From positions 30,844,664 to 30,908,663 of the forward strand of contig NC_084768.1 in assembly GCF_028858725.1 (NCBI RefSeq): 64,000 bases of DNA, given 5' to 3'. Position 1 is the first letter of the stretch; each line of letters begins with the position of its first letter. Both the position numbers and the translations under genes were made by a program. Under the pieces are notes generated by a model. That model saw only the letters and a list, made by a program, of their open reading frames with translations, was not told the DNA's origin and made no database searches. Shown in pieces: positions 13,560 through 36,528 of the stretch. This DNA comes from Colius striatus (lineage: Eukaryota > Chordata > Aves > Coliiformes > Coliidae).

Positions 13560-13895
13560 GCATGTGCACACGCGCACACGGGAAGGGGGTCCTGTGCCTG
13601 GGGGTACGTCTCTATCAGTACACACATCCTCACTCGTGTTCCTCTGGGCATATGTGCCCATACATGTGTACACACACATACACAGGCATGCAAGTTTGCA
13701 CACACACGTAGATGCCCACATACACATGTATGCTTATGGATATAGACATGCACTTACAGGTGTATACACATTTATACTCACACTTAAATACACAGGGACA
13801 CGTGCACAGCTTTGCATGCATGCACAGGTGTGTACATGTGCCAGCAATCACACTTGGTGCAGCATGCACATGAACATACGAGTGTGTGCCATGGG

Positions 13896-13938
<43 letters not shown>

Positions 13939-14325
13939 GCACACGTGTCCAACAGCCACACTGCCCACCGCCCAGGGCCAGCCCCCTGCCCAGCTTCCTC
14001 ACAGTGCAGCGTCAGGCTGTGCATGTGCACACTGCCCGCGGGTGTTCCTCTGGGTGTGAAAACCCGTGTGTGCAGACAGATGTGTGCCCTGCAGGAGCCT
14101 CTGTGTGCCCACACGTCCTATGTGCCATGTGCCCATGCAAACCTGTGCGGGCCTCTGGGATCTCTGCATGGCCGTGGGCTGCAGTGGGCTGCGAGCCTCA
14201 ACGTGTGCCCGCGCGTGCCAAGTGCGCAGAGTGCCCGTGTGCCTGCCCGTGCCGTTTGCCCGCGTTGCCCACATGCGCCCGTGTGTGCCCATACGTGTCC
14301 GTGCGTGCCCACCTGCGTGCCCACG
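13560..14325. repeat. CA/CACG-rich low-complexity tract including a (CA)20 microsatellite
   Basis: Alternating purine-pyrimidine DNA made of CACACG, TGCACA, ACATACAC and CGTGTG words. A clean CA dinucleotide run of about 20 units lies at 13898-13937. The tract keeps long frames open on both strands because it lacks stop words, which explains the very long spurious open frames here. Such sequence favours Z-DNA. Confidence 0.85.
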
Positions 14326-14475
14326 CGTGTGCGTGTCACGCGTGTGCATGCGTACCACGCGTGTGTATGTGTCACGCGTGTACATGTGTACCACGCGTGT
14401 GTATGTGTCACGCGTGTACATGTGTACCACGCGTGTGCATGTGTGCCACGCGTGTGCATGTGTGTCACGCGCGCG
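14323..14475. repeat. CpG-rich minisatellite with ACGCGT every 17 or 19 bp
   Basis: The hexamer ACGCGT occurs at 14323, 14338, 14357, 14374, 14393, 14410, 14429 and 14448, with a diverged copy (ACGCGC) at 14467. After the first step of 15 bp the spacings are 19, 17, 19, 17, 19, 19 and 19. The middle of the array is therefore a 36-bp higher-order unit made of a 19-mer (CACGCGTGTACATGTGTAC) and a 17-mer (CACGCGTGTGTATGTGT). It touches the left edge of the CpG island at the first candidate SLC6A9 promoter. Confidence 0.85.
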
Positions 14476-15400
14476 GCGCGCCCTGGCCCCCCGCGGGTGC
14501 TCCCGGTGCCCCCGGTGCGGGTGCGAGTGCCGGAGAGGGGCGCTGGGGAGCGCGGCGGCGCGGGGGGCGGAGCGCGGCGGCGGGGGCGAGAGGCGGTGCC
14601 AGCCCCCACCGACCTCCAAACTTTCATTAACTCGGCGGTACCGGCGGCTCCGGGCCTGTTACGGACACCGGCACCGGCACCGCGCCGGAGCCCCCCGCGA
14701 AGCCCACCCGCGGCGCGAGGGGCCGGGCGGCGGCATGGGCATGAGCACGGTAAGGGACGCGCACCTCCGCCGTTACCGGGTGCTCGGCACGGCCGGCAGC
14801 CGCGGGAGCGCGGGGGAGAGACGGCTGCCGGGGAAGGGACGGGGGCGGCCGGGGGCTGCGGGGCCGGGGGGGGGGGGGGCGTCGGGAAGGACACGGGGAA
14901 CGGCACCGGCAGCGGCCCCCCGCCAGGACGGCGGCGGGAGCGGCGCGCGGGGCGGTCCCGCATCTGTTGCTCTCCCGGCGCGGCGCCGCGGTACCCGGGG
15001 AATGCGGCGGGCGGAGCGGGGCCGCGGCGGGCAGAGCCAGGCCGTCGGCCGCGGCTCACACGGAGCTGGTGCGGACCGGGTTCGGCCCGGCCCGGTGCCG
15101 GGGCGGGCGAGGGGGGGGGCTGTCGGTAATTTTCCACGGGCATGTGCCGGGGCGGGGCGGCGGAGCAGCCACCACGTGGCGGCTGATGTAACCGGGCTCC
15201 CCCCGCCGCCGGGCTGCACCGGGCGGCGGCGGCGGGGGGTGCCGGGCGGCGGCCGCTGCCCGCGGGGCCGCGGCGGGGAGCGGGAGGCGGGGAGGCGGCA
15301 GCCCGGCCCGCTGCTGCCGCCCGTGGGTACCGGGGAGCGCTGGCTGCGGGCGGGCCCGGTGGATGCCGGCGGGGGAAGTGGCCTCGCAGGTGGCAGCAGC
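14465..15400. promoter_or_regulatory. SLC6A9: CpG island, probable upstream SLC6A9 promoter
   Basis: Very high GC and CpG density, with a run of 14 G at 14866-14879 and many GGGCGG-like words. It surrounds a short candidate first exon with a consensus donor (GTAAGG at 14750). Long frames on both strands through this island are composition artefacts. Assignment to SLC6A9 rests on orientation and on the lack of another gene nearby. Confidence 0.55.
14735..14749 (+). CDS. SLC6A9: SLC6A9 candidate 5' exon in CpG island (MGMST, or upstream ORF)
   Basis: ATG at 14735 opens five codons (MGMST) that end exactly at a consensus donor, GTAAGG. The end is in phase 0, so direct joining to the common exon at 25358 would give a 627-residue transporter. 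If it is instead spliced to the acceptor before 17053, the frame stops after 11 codons and acts as an upstream ORF before the start at 17164. Both readings are inferred. Confidence 0.35.
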
Positions 15401-16159
15401 GGCACCGCAGCGTGGGCTTCGTTTGGCGGCCGTGGCCTTCCCCTGGGTGCTGTGGGCTGCCTACCCTGCCGAGCTGTGACACCCCAGCCGGGAGACGCCG
15501 TGGGTGCTCGGGTGTATCCAATCCCACGGTGCCACCGGTTACATCGATAGGTACGAGCCGCCCTGACCCGCTGCCATGGTGTCCCTGTACGCTGTCATGG
15601 CATCCCCCTGTGCATTGCATCCCCGGCCCCGCAGGGCTCTCCCAGGGGATGCTGCAGCCTTGCATCCCTGCACCCATCCCGTTGCCACCCCGGGCTGGGC
15701 GCTCAGCTCGTTGCCAGGCTGGGAGCTGAAGCCAGCAGCATGTACGCAGGCACATCGCCTTATCAGCGCCTGTCAGACCCCAGGGGGAGTGGCGGGACGT
15801 CCTCTTGGGCTCTTTCCCCTCCCAGGACATGTAACTAGTCACTGGGCTCAATTCATGGCCACAGAAGTGGGCAGTTTTTGGCTGTCTGGTGATAGGTGTG
15901 CAGTGGGGAGGGAAACCAGCCACCAGCCTGCTCCTCCCACCTCCACAAGGTCCCCGTGCCGTGCGAGGAGCCAGGCTCGTGGCAGCGCTGACACCTCAGC
16001 TGCCCTCGGCAACACGGCCGCTCCTGGCGAGGGTGGGACGCAGTATCTGCTGGCAGCAGCCTGCCTGGCTGGAGGGGCTGTGGCTGAGGCTGGGGGCTCG
16101 CCTCATGTCCCCTGGCCTCTTGCTCTTTATCACCACCTCCCACGCTGCCTCCCCACTGC

Positions 16160-17052
16160 GTAAGGACGTCGCGCCCCTCTGCTGATCGCTCCAGACCTGT
16201 GGCAGCCTGGAACCCAGGCTGCTGCTGGTGGTCGGGCACCTTTGGTAAGGGTTGAGGGTCCTTCCCCAGCCAGCAAGGACACCAAGTGCTGGTGTGGGAT
16301 CTGCAAACATCACCGCAGTCACACAAGCAAACTGGTGTTTTGCAAGAGGGGCTGTCCCTCCCGTGGGGTCAGGCCCCGGTGCACCCCTGGGGCACCCAGC
16401 AGCCCCAGGATGAGGCAGAGGCAAAGGCAGGGGAGGCAGCTGTGGGCACCCAATGCCTTGTCCAGCAGCACCTGGCACCCGGCAGAGCCCAGTGGCTCAG
16501 CCCCCCTGCGCTGCACGTGCATGCGATGCACCGGGGCAGAAGGCAATCGTTTCCCATCTGTGTCCTGCGCGGCAGCTGAGCCCCGTGCTGGCCCCGCTCA
16601 GCGCCCAGTCCCAGTGCTGCCGTGTGCCACAGCCACTTCGGCTCCGGCTCACTCTGGGGGAGAGCTTGGTGGGGGCCCTGCTCCTGCCCACAGCCTCAGA
16701 CACCCACCCACCCACCCACCCATCGGGAGGCCAGCAGCCAGCTGCCCGCAAGGTCGTCTGTCCACACCGGGTAAATCTTTAACTGCTTCTTGGGAAACAC
16801 CTGGGAGCCGCTGCTTGTGTGGGTGCCAGGGGGTTCCGGGACGCCGGAGGGGGTGGGAGCCAGCAGGAAGAGACCCCACTACCATCTCACCCGGCCCCGG
16901 GTCCTCTGCCAGCCCCGGCTCCGCAGGGCAGGTACCGGGGAGCGACCTGCCTGGCACAGCCCTCTGGTTCCTGGGGAAAGGAGGCCCAGGCTGGGGTTAT
17001 GCCCACCTCACCAGTCACATCTCTCTCGGTGTCTCTCTCCCCCCCGTCCCAG
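16160..17052 (+). other. Intron or upstream flank between SLC6A9 first exons
   Basis: GC-rich DNA without a recognisable exon. It includes a short CCCA tandem run near 16702-16722. It ends in a strong polypyrimidine tract and CAG at 17050-17052, a good splice acceptor for the exon carrying the GlyT1a-like start. Confidence 0.4.
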
Positions 17053-17163
17053 CTCACTCTGACGGTGGACTGAAGTGTGCCGGTGGTGGTGCCAGTGCGA
17101 CGGAGAGCGGGCACGCGAGGGACCCTGTGGTGGGCAGCGGGCACCGCGCTCCAGCCTCCAGGG

Positions 17164-17193
<30 letters not shown>
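17053..17193 (+). CDS. SLC6A9: SLC6A9 exon with GlyT1a-like start (coding part 17164-17193)
   Basis: ATG at 17164 begins MADKCSEGLL, ten codons, ending in phase 0 at a consensus GTAAGT donor. Mammalian GlyT1a also has a ten-codon first coding exon (MVGKGAKGML) joined to NGAV. Here the common exon also begins NGAV, so both length and the terminal GxL agree. The start context GGGATGG has G at -3 and +4. The exon probably begins at 17053, after a pyrimidine-rich acceptor, so it may be internal to a transcript from the CpG island. The resulting protein is 632 residues. Confidence 0.7.
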
Positions 17194-30495
<13,302 letters not shown>

Positions 30496-32135
30496 CCCCC
30501 CGCCGCCCCCACACCCCCTCTAACCCCTGCTGCGCGGTGACACTTTCGCACCTTCCGCTGGCGGAGCCTGGCTCCGGGCCGCACCGGACCTCGGGGGGGC
30601 TCTCAGCGCCAGTCCCCGAGCCTCCCCCCCACCTCCTCGCCGGTTAACCCACCCCCTACCCCCCACCCCCGTGGCGTTCGTTAACCCTCGTGTTTACGGT
30701 AACCTTTGTGCGCGACGCTGGGACAAGAGAGGAGGGGGCACAGCCCTGAGAGGGCTGGGAGCCAGAGGCACTTTGCAGGGGTCCTGCCTCGGGGAGATGC
30801 ACAGGACTGGGGGGGGAGTGGGATACCCCTCCCCGCCTCCCAGCATCCCCCCCTCCCCGCAGCCAGGCAGCCCACCCTGCTATGAGTCACCCTCCTGGAC
30901 TACCCCATGGGGTAGGACCGGGGCTGGGGCACGCCAGCGGGGCTGGGGCACGCCAGGACTGCCCGCAGCCACCCCGAGCTGTGTGTGCACAGGGTTGTTG
31001 TGGTGGGGGCTGGCACCACGGGGACCCCCGGCCCGCATGGGCACCCGCTGTGGCTCAGAGCCTGCAGGGTTCCACAGGTGCCTGTGCCCAAGAGCTGGTG
31101 CCAGGCACCAGGCTGGCACAAGGAGACGGGGGCGAGCACGCTGCCTGCAGGGGCAGCGGGCTCTCATGGCACAAGACACAAGCACTTAGAGCACACGTGT
31201 GCACGCGTGAGCGTCCCTCGCACAGCACGGGCACGCACGTGGCATACGTGGGCACGCACATCTGCACGGTACCCCGGGGCTGTGCAGGCGGTGAGCTGGT
31301 TTGGCCCTGCCCCATGCACTCCTCCAGCCCGTGGCCCCACAGGGGGCTGCGGGTGCCCTCCTTGGGTGGCCAGGCAGCACCCACAAAGCTGGGCCCAGCC
31401 ACAAGCACTGCTGCCTGCCCCGTGGTGGGGCAGGAGGCTGGGAGCACTTAAGCCTGGCCAGTGGAGGGGTGACAGGGTAAGGCCGAGGTCCAGCTCACCC
31501 CAGCAGTCCTGGCTTGGGCAGGGGGAGGAACCTTCCATGGTGCTAAGAGGGAGCAGGATGGACTGGCCTCCCCCTCCTCCCAGCTGCTGCTAGCAAAAGG
31601 TACCAGTGGAGGCACGGAGGGCTGCACCAGCCCCCTGGCTCCAAGCCATCCGGGGACGCCCGGTCCCCAAACAGTATTAGTGGAGCAGGATGCACTGGCA
31701 AAGGCCGGGGCAGTTTTAAATCTGTCTTCCAGCTCCAGCCAAAGGGCTTGGAGCTCTCTCTTGGGGGGTGGATGGGGCGAGACCCTTCCCACAACTCTGC
31801 TCCCCTCCCAGCCAGCGCCCCGTGCTCCCCACGCCACAGCTCCACAGCTGGCACAGGGGCCCGGCACGGCAGCGGTGGGCAAGCGGGTGCTGAGCCCCAG
31901 CAGGATGTTCCAGCTCCCCCGGTCCCATCCCGAGCCCCCGCCGTGCCGTGGCGTGGCGAGGGGCGCAGGTTCCCGCATGGTGCCCATGCCCTGCCCCACG
32001 TGTCACGCCGCTACTCTTCACCTCTAATTGTTAGCAATAACGCACCTCCCTGGGCAGCGCTGCCTGTGCCAGTGTCTCTCCCGGTGTAGAGTTCTAAAGT
32101 ATCCTAGATTTTAATGAGATTTATATTCCTGAGGC
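30496..32135 (+). other. SLC6A9: SLC6A9 3' UTR (right end approximate)
   Basis: GC-rich for most of its length, turning AT-richer at 32025-32132 (GTTAGCAATAACG, GTTCTAAAGTATCC, TTTTAATGAGATTTATATTCC). No AATAAA or ATTAAA is seen. A GT-rich stretch follows from 32134. The end is inferred from the composition change. Confidence 0.5.
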
Positions 32136-32561
32136 TGTGTCCCGCTGTGCCCTTCTTTGGGGACCTTGGGGAGGTGAAGGGTTGGAGAGTGAGGGACCAT
32201 GTGCCATGGGTGCAGCTTTTTCTTCCTTGGATGCCTGTCCTGCCACTGAGCATGGGCACTAGTGAACCTTCCCTTGCACCTACAAAACCAGCAGAGGTTG
32301 GGGTGCTGGCTTGTCCCTGCTAGGGGACAGCATTGCCCCCAGAGTGTGGGGGGGAGCAGCAAATGCCCATGGCACAGTGAGGGCAGCCGGCCATGCCCTG
32401 GGCACACTGTAGGGCTGGAGGCCCGCCAACCCATGCTGAGCAAGGCAAGGGGTCGTGCCTGGAGGTGTTAGCCACCAAACCCTGGCGATACTGAAACTGC
32501 CTCATCTCCTGGTGATTTTCTCCCCAGCCCAGCTCCTTGACCCCCACAACCTTTTGAAACT

Positions 32562-32567
32562 TTTATT
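32562..32567 (-). terminator. B4GALT2: Polyadenylation signal of B4GALT2
   Basis: Reverse-complement AATAAA about 1.1 kb after the B4GALT2 stop codon, at the end of an otherwise GC-rich 3' UTR (32.57-33.67 kb). Cleavage is expected a little left of it, near 32.54 kb. Confidence 0.8.
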
Positions 32568-33667
32568 AAATACAAAAAGCCCGGTCTGTGTGACCGAACG
32601 CTGCATTCAACGTACGCTGAAAAAAAGGGTCAGACATTCAAATGTACAAAAGTCGCCGGTGCCCCCCTGCCCGGGTGTGCTGCCCCACTCCCAACCCCAC
32701 TGTCCTGGCCCCACCGTGGGGTATGGGGAGTGTTGGGGCTCCCACTCCCTTGGAAGGGGGTGCAGGGTGCCTACCCTGCACAGCCCCTGACTCTTCTTGC
32801 CTGCAGCCCCCCTGCCCCAAGCCTGGAGGGGGGAAGCCAGAGAAGGGGGAGACACCGCAATGGCCACCTAACCGCCTGTGGGGCACCTGGAGGGAACCGT
32901 GGGGCAGCCCCTCTCCCTGTGCCCACCCTTGCCAAGAGGGGCTGGGGGGGTTCAAATGAGTCCCTTCCCCCCCTCCCCAGCAGGGTGAGCAGGGGAGGGC
33001 AGGCGGAGGCAGGGGCTGCCTTCGGGTGGGGGGGACAGGACATAGCTGCCACCCCCCTCCCCGGGGAAACTGAGGCACAGTGAGGGGCGATCGCTAACTG
33101 GAGGTCTCTGTTTGGCAGAGCTGAGACAGGGCCCGGCTCCAAGCACCACACTAAAGCAGAGGAAGACAGCGAGCCACTCTGCGTGCCCAGCAGCACGGGC
33201 AGCATCCTCGCCCTGATCCTGCCTGCTCTGGGGGGGTCTGGGCTGCTCCCCCCTTCCCCGGCTGGGGCAGCAGCAGCTCCGGCACTGGTGAAGGGGGAAG
33301 CCTGCACCCCACTTCTCACAGCGCCGCTGGGGACCGCCCCCAGCTCTCCCAGAGCTGCCAGATGTCACTCCCCCAGCCCCGGAACTGCCACGGGCAGGGG
33401 GCTGCCGGCCAGGGCTGGGGCCGCCCCCTCCCTCCGCGCCGGGAGCCGAGCTCGTCCGCCAACACACCGAGTATGGGGCGGGGGGTTCCTGCAAACACAC
33501 GCGTGGGGACGGGGACAGAAATCCTGGGGAGCGAGGGGTGGCCATCGCTGGAAGGCAGCAGAGGAGGCAGGAAACACCCCCAGTCAGTCCTGGCTCTGGA
33601 GCCGGGGGCAAAACCCGCCGTGCCCAGCCAGCCCCGGGCACTCGGGCGGCTCTGCCGGCGGCCAGCA
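32568..33667 (-). other. B4GALT2: B4GALT2 3' UTR
   Basis: Untranslated sequence between the stop codon and the AATAAA signal. It is GC-rich and has no repeats I recognise. Its tail faces that of SLC6A9 with only about 0.4 kb between the two inferred transcript ends. Confidence 0.7.
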
Positions 33668-33818
33668 CTAGCCCCGGGCCAGGCGGGGGGGCGGCCGGCC
33701 GATCTCCACCGTGATATTGGTGTACATGGGCTGGCGCGAGACCTCCACCAGCCGGTACTGCAGCGAGCTGATCCCGTCCCGCTTCATCGTCATTTTGGTG
33801 TTCTGGATCTTGGTGAAT
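33668..33818 (-). CDS. B4GALT2: B4GALT2 terminal coding exon
   Basis: Encodes FTKIQNTKMTMKRDGISSL, LVEVSRQPMYTNITVEIG and RPPPRLARG. Stop TAG at 33670-33668. The NIT sequon is conserved with human. Confidence 0.96.
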
Positions 33819-36528
33819 CTGGCGGGAAGGGGAGCGGGGCTGAGGCGGGGGGCGCCGGCCGTGTGGAAGCCCACGGAGCGGACGCGGCGGCGGGCGGCCG
33901 GCTGCCCCGGGCCCTGCGGCTCACTCACCTCTGCGGGTTGGGCTCGTTGTGTTTGTCGCGTTCGTGTTTGATCATGCGGTACCTCCCGATGCGGATGTCC
34001 GGCCTTGACACTTTCATGCCATTCAGGGAGATGCTGGGAGCCAAGAGCAGTGGGGGATCAGGGTGATGGCACCGAGGTGGGACATTCCCCAGCCCACAGC
34101 CCTCCAGGGTCAGCCCAAATAAACCCGTCCCTGCTTAAACACAGCTACACCATGCCAAGATCAGCAAAGCCAGGCCACAGCTGGGCCAGTGCCACAACGG
34201 AGGGTGCCTTGTGCCCCACGCCAGAGCGTGCCCAAAGCACCACTCCCTCCCAGTGACCTCCAGTTTCACCCCTGCCGAGCACACGACACCACCCCTCCCT
34301 CCCTCCCTCCGCAGCCCCTGCCCTTTACATTCTCAAAATGCCAGTAGCCAGCCCTTCCCCTGAGGCCCTCCCCACACTGTTAAAGGCTGCCTGAAGCTCT
34401 TCCACAGCTCCACACGCTGCTTGTTCCCCACATTCAGCCCACTACAAGGGCTGTTTTGCCCGCCCAGCTGTTACAGGCTGCTGTGCTCCGCTGGCTGCTC
34501 CCCTGGGCAGGGCTGTGGGGAAATCCACGGGAGATGGCTCCAGCAGCCACCCGAGGCAGGCTGCGTGTGGGGGGACTGGGCTGCAGCTCCGCACGTGGCT
34601 GTGCTGCGGCCTGCTGGCTGCCCACAGAAATGCCCGTTTGGCTGCTGAGAAGCCACCACCCAGAAGCTTCCAAGTTCTGTATTCCAGCCCTGGATACTGC
34701 CAAGTTCAGCATCCCAGCCCTGGCTTAGCATCCCACAGGCACGCGGAGTCCTTGTCGCAGCTCCTACTGTGACAGACCCCACCACACCACGAGGGTTCAG
34801 CCCTGGAAGGAGCCAGTTCGATCCCTGAGGGTCACCAACCCTCATACTGGAGGGTAATTAAATGCCTCCCCACCACGTGGCACGTCCCACGCACGTCCCC
34901 CGCAAAGCCAGAGCCCTGCTGCTGGTGAGGATGCCAGGCTGGTGCCCGGCAGGCAGCCCCCAGCACACCGCACGTCAGCCAGCACTGGTGAGGGGTTGGC
35001 ACCTACCGGTTAAAGATGTCATCATCCTCTCCCCCCCAGCCCCAGTACTCGTTGGGAAAGCCATTGATCTTCAGGAACTGGGACTTGCTCAGCCCGGAGA
35101 CGCCGCCGAAGTAGCCGGCGTAGGGCAGCCTGCGGGTTGACAGCAAACAGGTCAGCCCCAGGGACAGGCAAGGACAAGGGGACCCCCAGGGACAACCGCC
35201 GGCCCTCTCCTGTGTCACCCTCCCTCATAAAGCTCTGCACCCTCTCCCACCCCACGGTTACAATTCCAGCCAGCAACCCCATGCCTCCCCCCAGGTGACA
35301 GCCAAGGTTGGTGGCCCCAGAGCCATCTCATCAATGCCACCTCATCCCCAGCTCCTGGCACCCACCTGAACCCAAACTTGTCCATGCCAACGGCAAAGTG
35401 CCGCGGCTGCTCGTAGCAGCGGTAGAGGTTGCGGTCGTCCATGGGGATGAGGTCCACGTCACTGAAGATGAAGCAGTCGTACTCTTCGTCGTCCTTGAGC
35501 GCCTCCAGGAAGCCCACGTTGAGCAGCTTGGCGCGGTTGAAGGTGTCCTCGCCAAACTACAGGGCAGAGCTCAGTGAGTCCCGCCTGCCCGCCCCGGCCC
35601 CGCTGCACCCTCGCCCCTGCCCCCCCCTCACCTGGTTGATGATGTAGATGCCATAAGCCACCTTCTGCCGGCGCAAGATGGGGTGCAGGTAGTGCAGCCA
35701 GTACTTGAGGTGGTGCTCGCGGTGCCGGAAGGGGATGAGGATGGCCACCTTCTGCCGGGGCAGGCAGTCTGCAGGGGTGTACTTGCCACCCTGGCGCACG
35801 TCGGGGTTCTCCCGCTGCACTCGCTCCATGCTCATGGGAGAGCTGAACTCGATGAGCAGGCGCCCGACTGCAAGAGGGAGGGCAGGGTGATGCCCGCGGG
35901 ACGGGACACGCTCAGGGTCACGGTCACCTGCCACTCCAGCCAGGCTGGCAGAGCAAACAGCGAGGGGGACCTGCAGGGGGGACCGGCACTGCCGAGGGCA
36001 AAGGATGTCCAAAACCTTTCCCAAACAGGGGCAGAGAGACCGGGCGAGCTGCCACCAAAACCTGAAACCAGTTGTCCTGCTACCAACTCCAGGCTGGGGT
36101 TTCTCCCTGGCTCCTCCCCCGGGGACCCCCAGGAAGCCCTGCCACCTATGGGCACCCACCTCAGCCCTACGCTCAGAGCCAGAGCCCAACTTCCCCCCCA
36201 CGCTCATCTCACCTAAGCCAGGAGGTGTCTCCTGGCAGGGCTGCAAGGGCTTCTCGGTGGCGGACTGGTTGGCGCTGGGCCTGGCGCTGGGGGACGGGCC
36301 CTCAGCACCAGCCGGGCCATAGCTGGGGACGGTGCCGTTGGGGCGGGAGGAGTTGGAGAAGGGCTGGGCGCGGGACGCGTTCCTGGCGTTGAACCGGCTG
36401 AAGAAGTCCAGGTGCTGCGCATAGACGTCGAAGTAGAGGATCATGATGATGACGAAGTGGAGCAGGCAGAGCAGCAGCACGGCCTTGCAAATCCTTTCCA
36501 GGGTCACCCCCAAGAGCAGCCTGGTCAT
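33668..36528 (-). CDS. B4GALT2: Beta-1,4-galactosyltransferase 2, gene span
   Basis: Golgi type II membrane enzyme that transfers galactose from UDP-galactose to terminal GlcNAc on glycans. Six coding exons on the minus strand: 36213-36528, 35632-35867, 35366-35556, 35007-35129, 33929-34033 and 33668-33818. Together they encode 373 residues (human 372). Residues about 13-33 form the signal anchor, followed by a Ser/Pro/Asn-rich stem with several sequons. The catalytic domain shows FNRAKLLNVGF, SDVD (Mn2+ ligand, D219), YAGYFGG, WGWGGEDDD (277-285) and MIKH (metal ligands M309 and H312). The Tyr corresponding to bovine B4GALT1 Y289 is kept, consistent with galactose specificity. All splice sites are GT-AG. 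Confidence 0.97.
33929..34033 (-). CDS. B4GALT2: B4GALT2 coding exon 5
   Basis: Encodes ISLNGMKVSRPDIRIGRYR, then MIKHERDKHNEPNPQ. Met and His of MIKH complete the Mn2+ site. Phase 2 at both ends. Confidence 0.96.
35007..35129 (-). CDS. B4GALT2: B4GALT2 coding exon 4: acceptor/catalytic WGWGGEDDD
   Basis: Encodes LPYAGYFGGVSGLSKSQFL and NEYWGWGGEDDDIFN. It carries the flexible loop Trp residues and the acidic cluster at the catalytic centre. Phase 2 at both ends. Confidence 0.97.
35366..35556 (-). CDS. B4GALT2: B4GALT2 coding exon 3: DVD metal site
   Basis: Encodes FGEDTFNRAKLLNVGF, CFIFSDVDLIPMDDRNLY and HFAVGMDKFGF. The first residue is Phe where human has His. Ends in phase 2. Confidence 0.97.
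35632..35867 (-). CDS. B4GALT2: B4GALT2 coding exon 2: start of catalytic domain
   Basis: Encodes GRLLIEFSSPM, MERVQRENPDV and the PFRHREHHLKYWLHYLHPIL segment shared by all B4GALTs (UDP binding). Ends ...YIINQ in phase 0. Confidence 0.97.
36213..36528 (-). CDS. B4GALT2: B4GALT2 coding exon 1: cytosolic tail, TM anchor, stem
   Basis: ATG at 36528-36526. Encodes MTRLLLGVTLERICKAVLLL and the rest of the anchor, then a stem with NAS, NSS, NGT and NQS sequons. Ends in phase 1 at a GTGAGA donor. The start matches the human MSRLLGGTLERVCKAVLLL start. Confidence 0.95.

Noticed and set aside
14118-15923. 601-codon minus-strand open frame antisense to the CpG island
   Set aside because: Pro/Arg/Ala-rich translation of CpG-island DNA plus a His/Thr/Cys repeat from the minisatellite; a composition artefact.
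34434-35580. Plus-strand open frames opposite the B4GALT2 exons
   Set aside because: Shadows of a minus-strand gene whose exons are fully accounted for.
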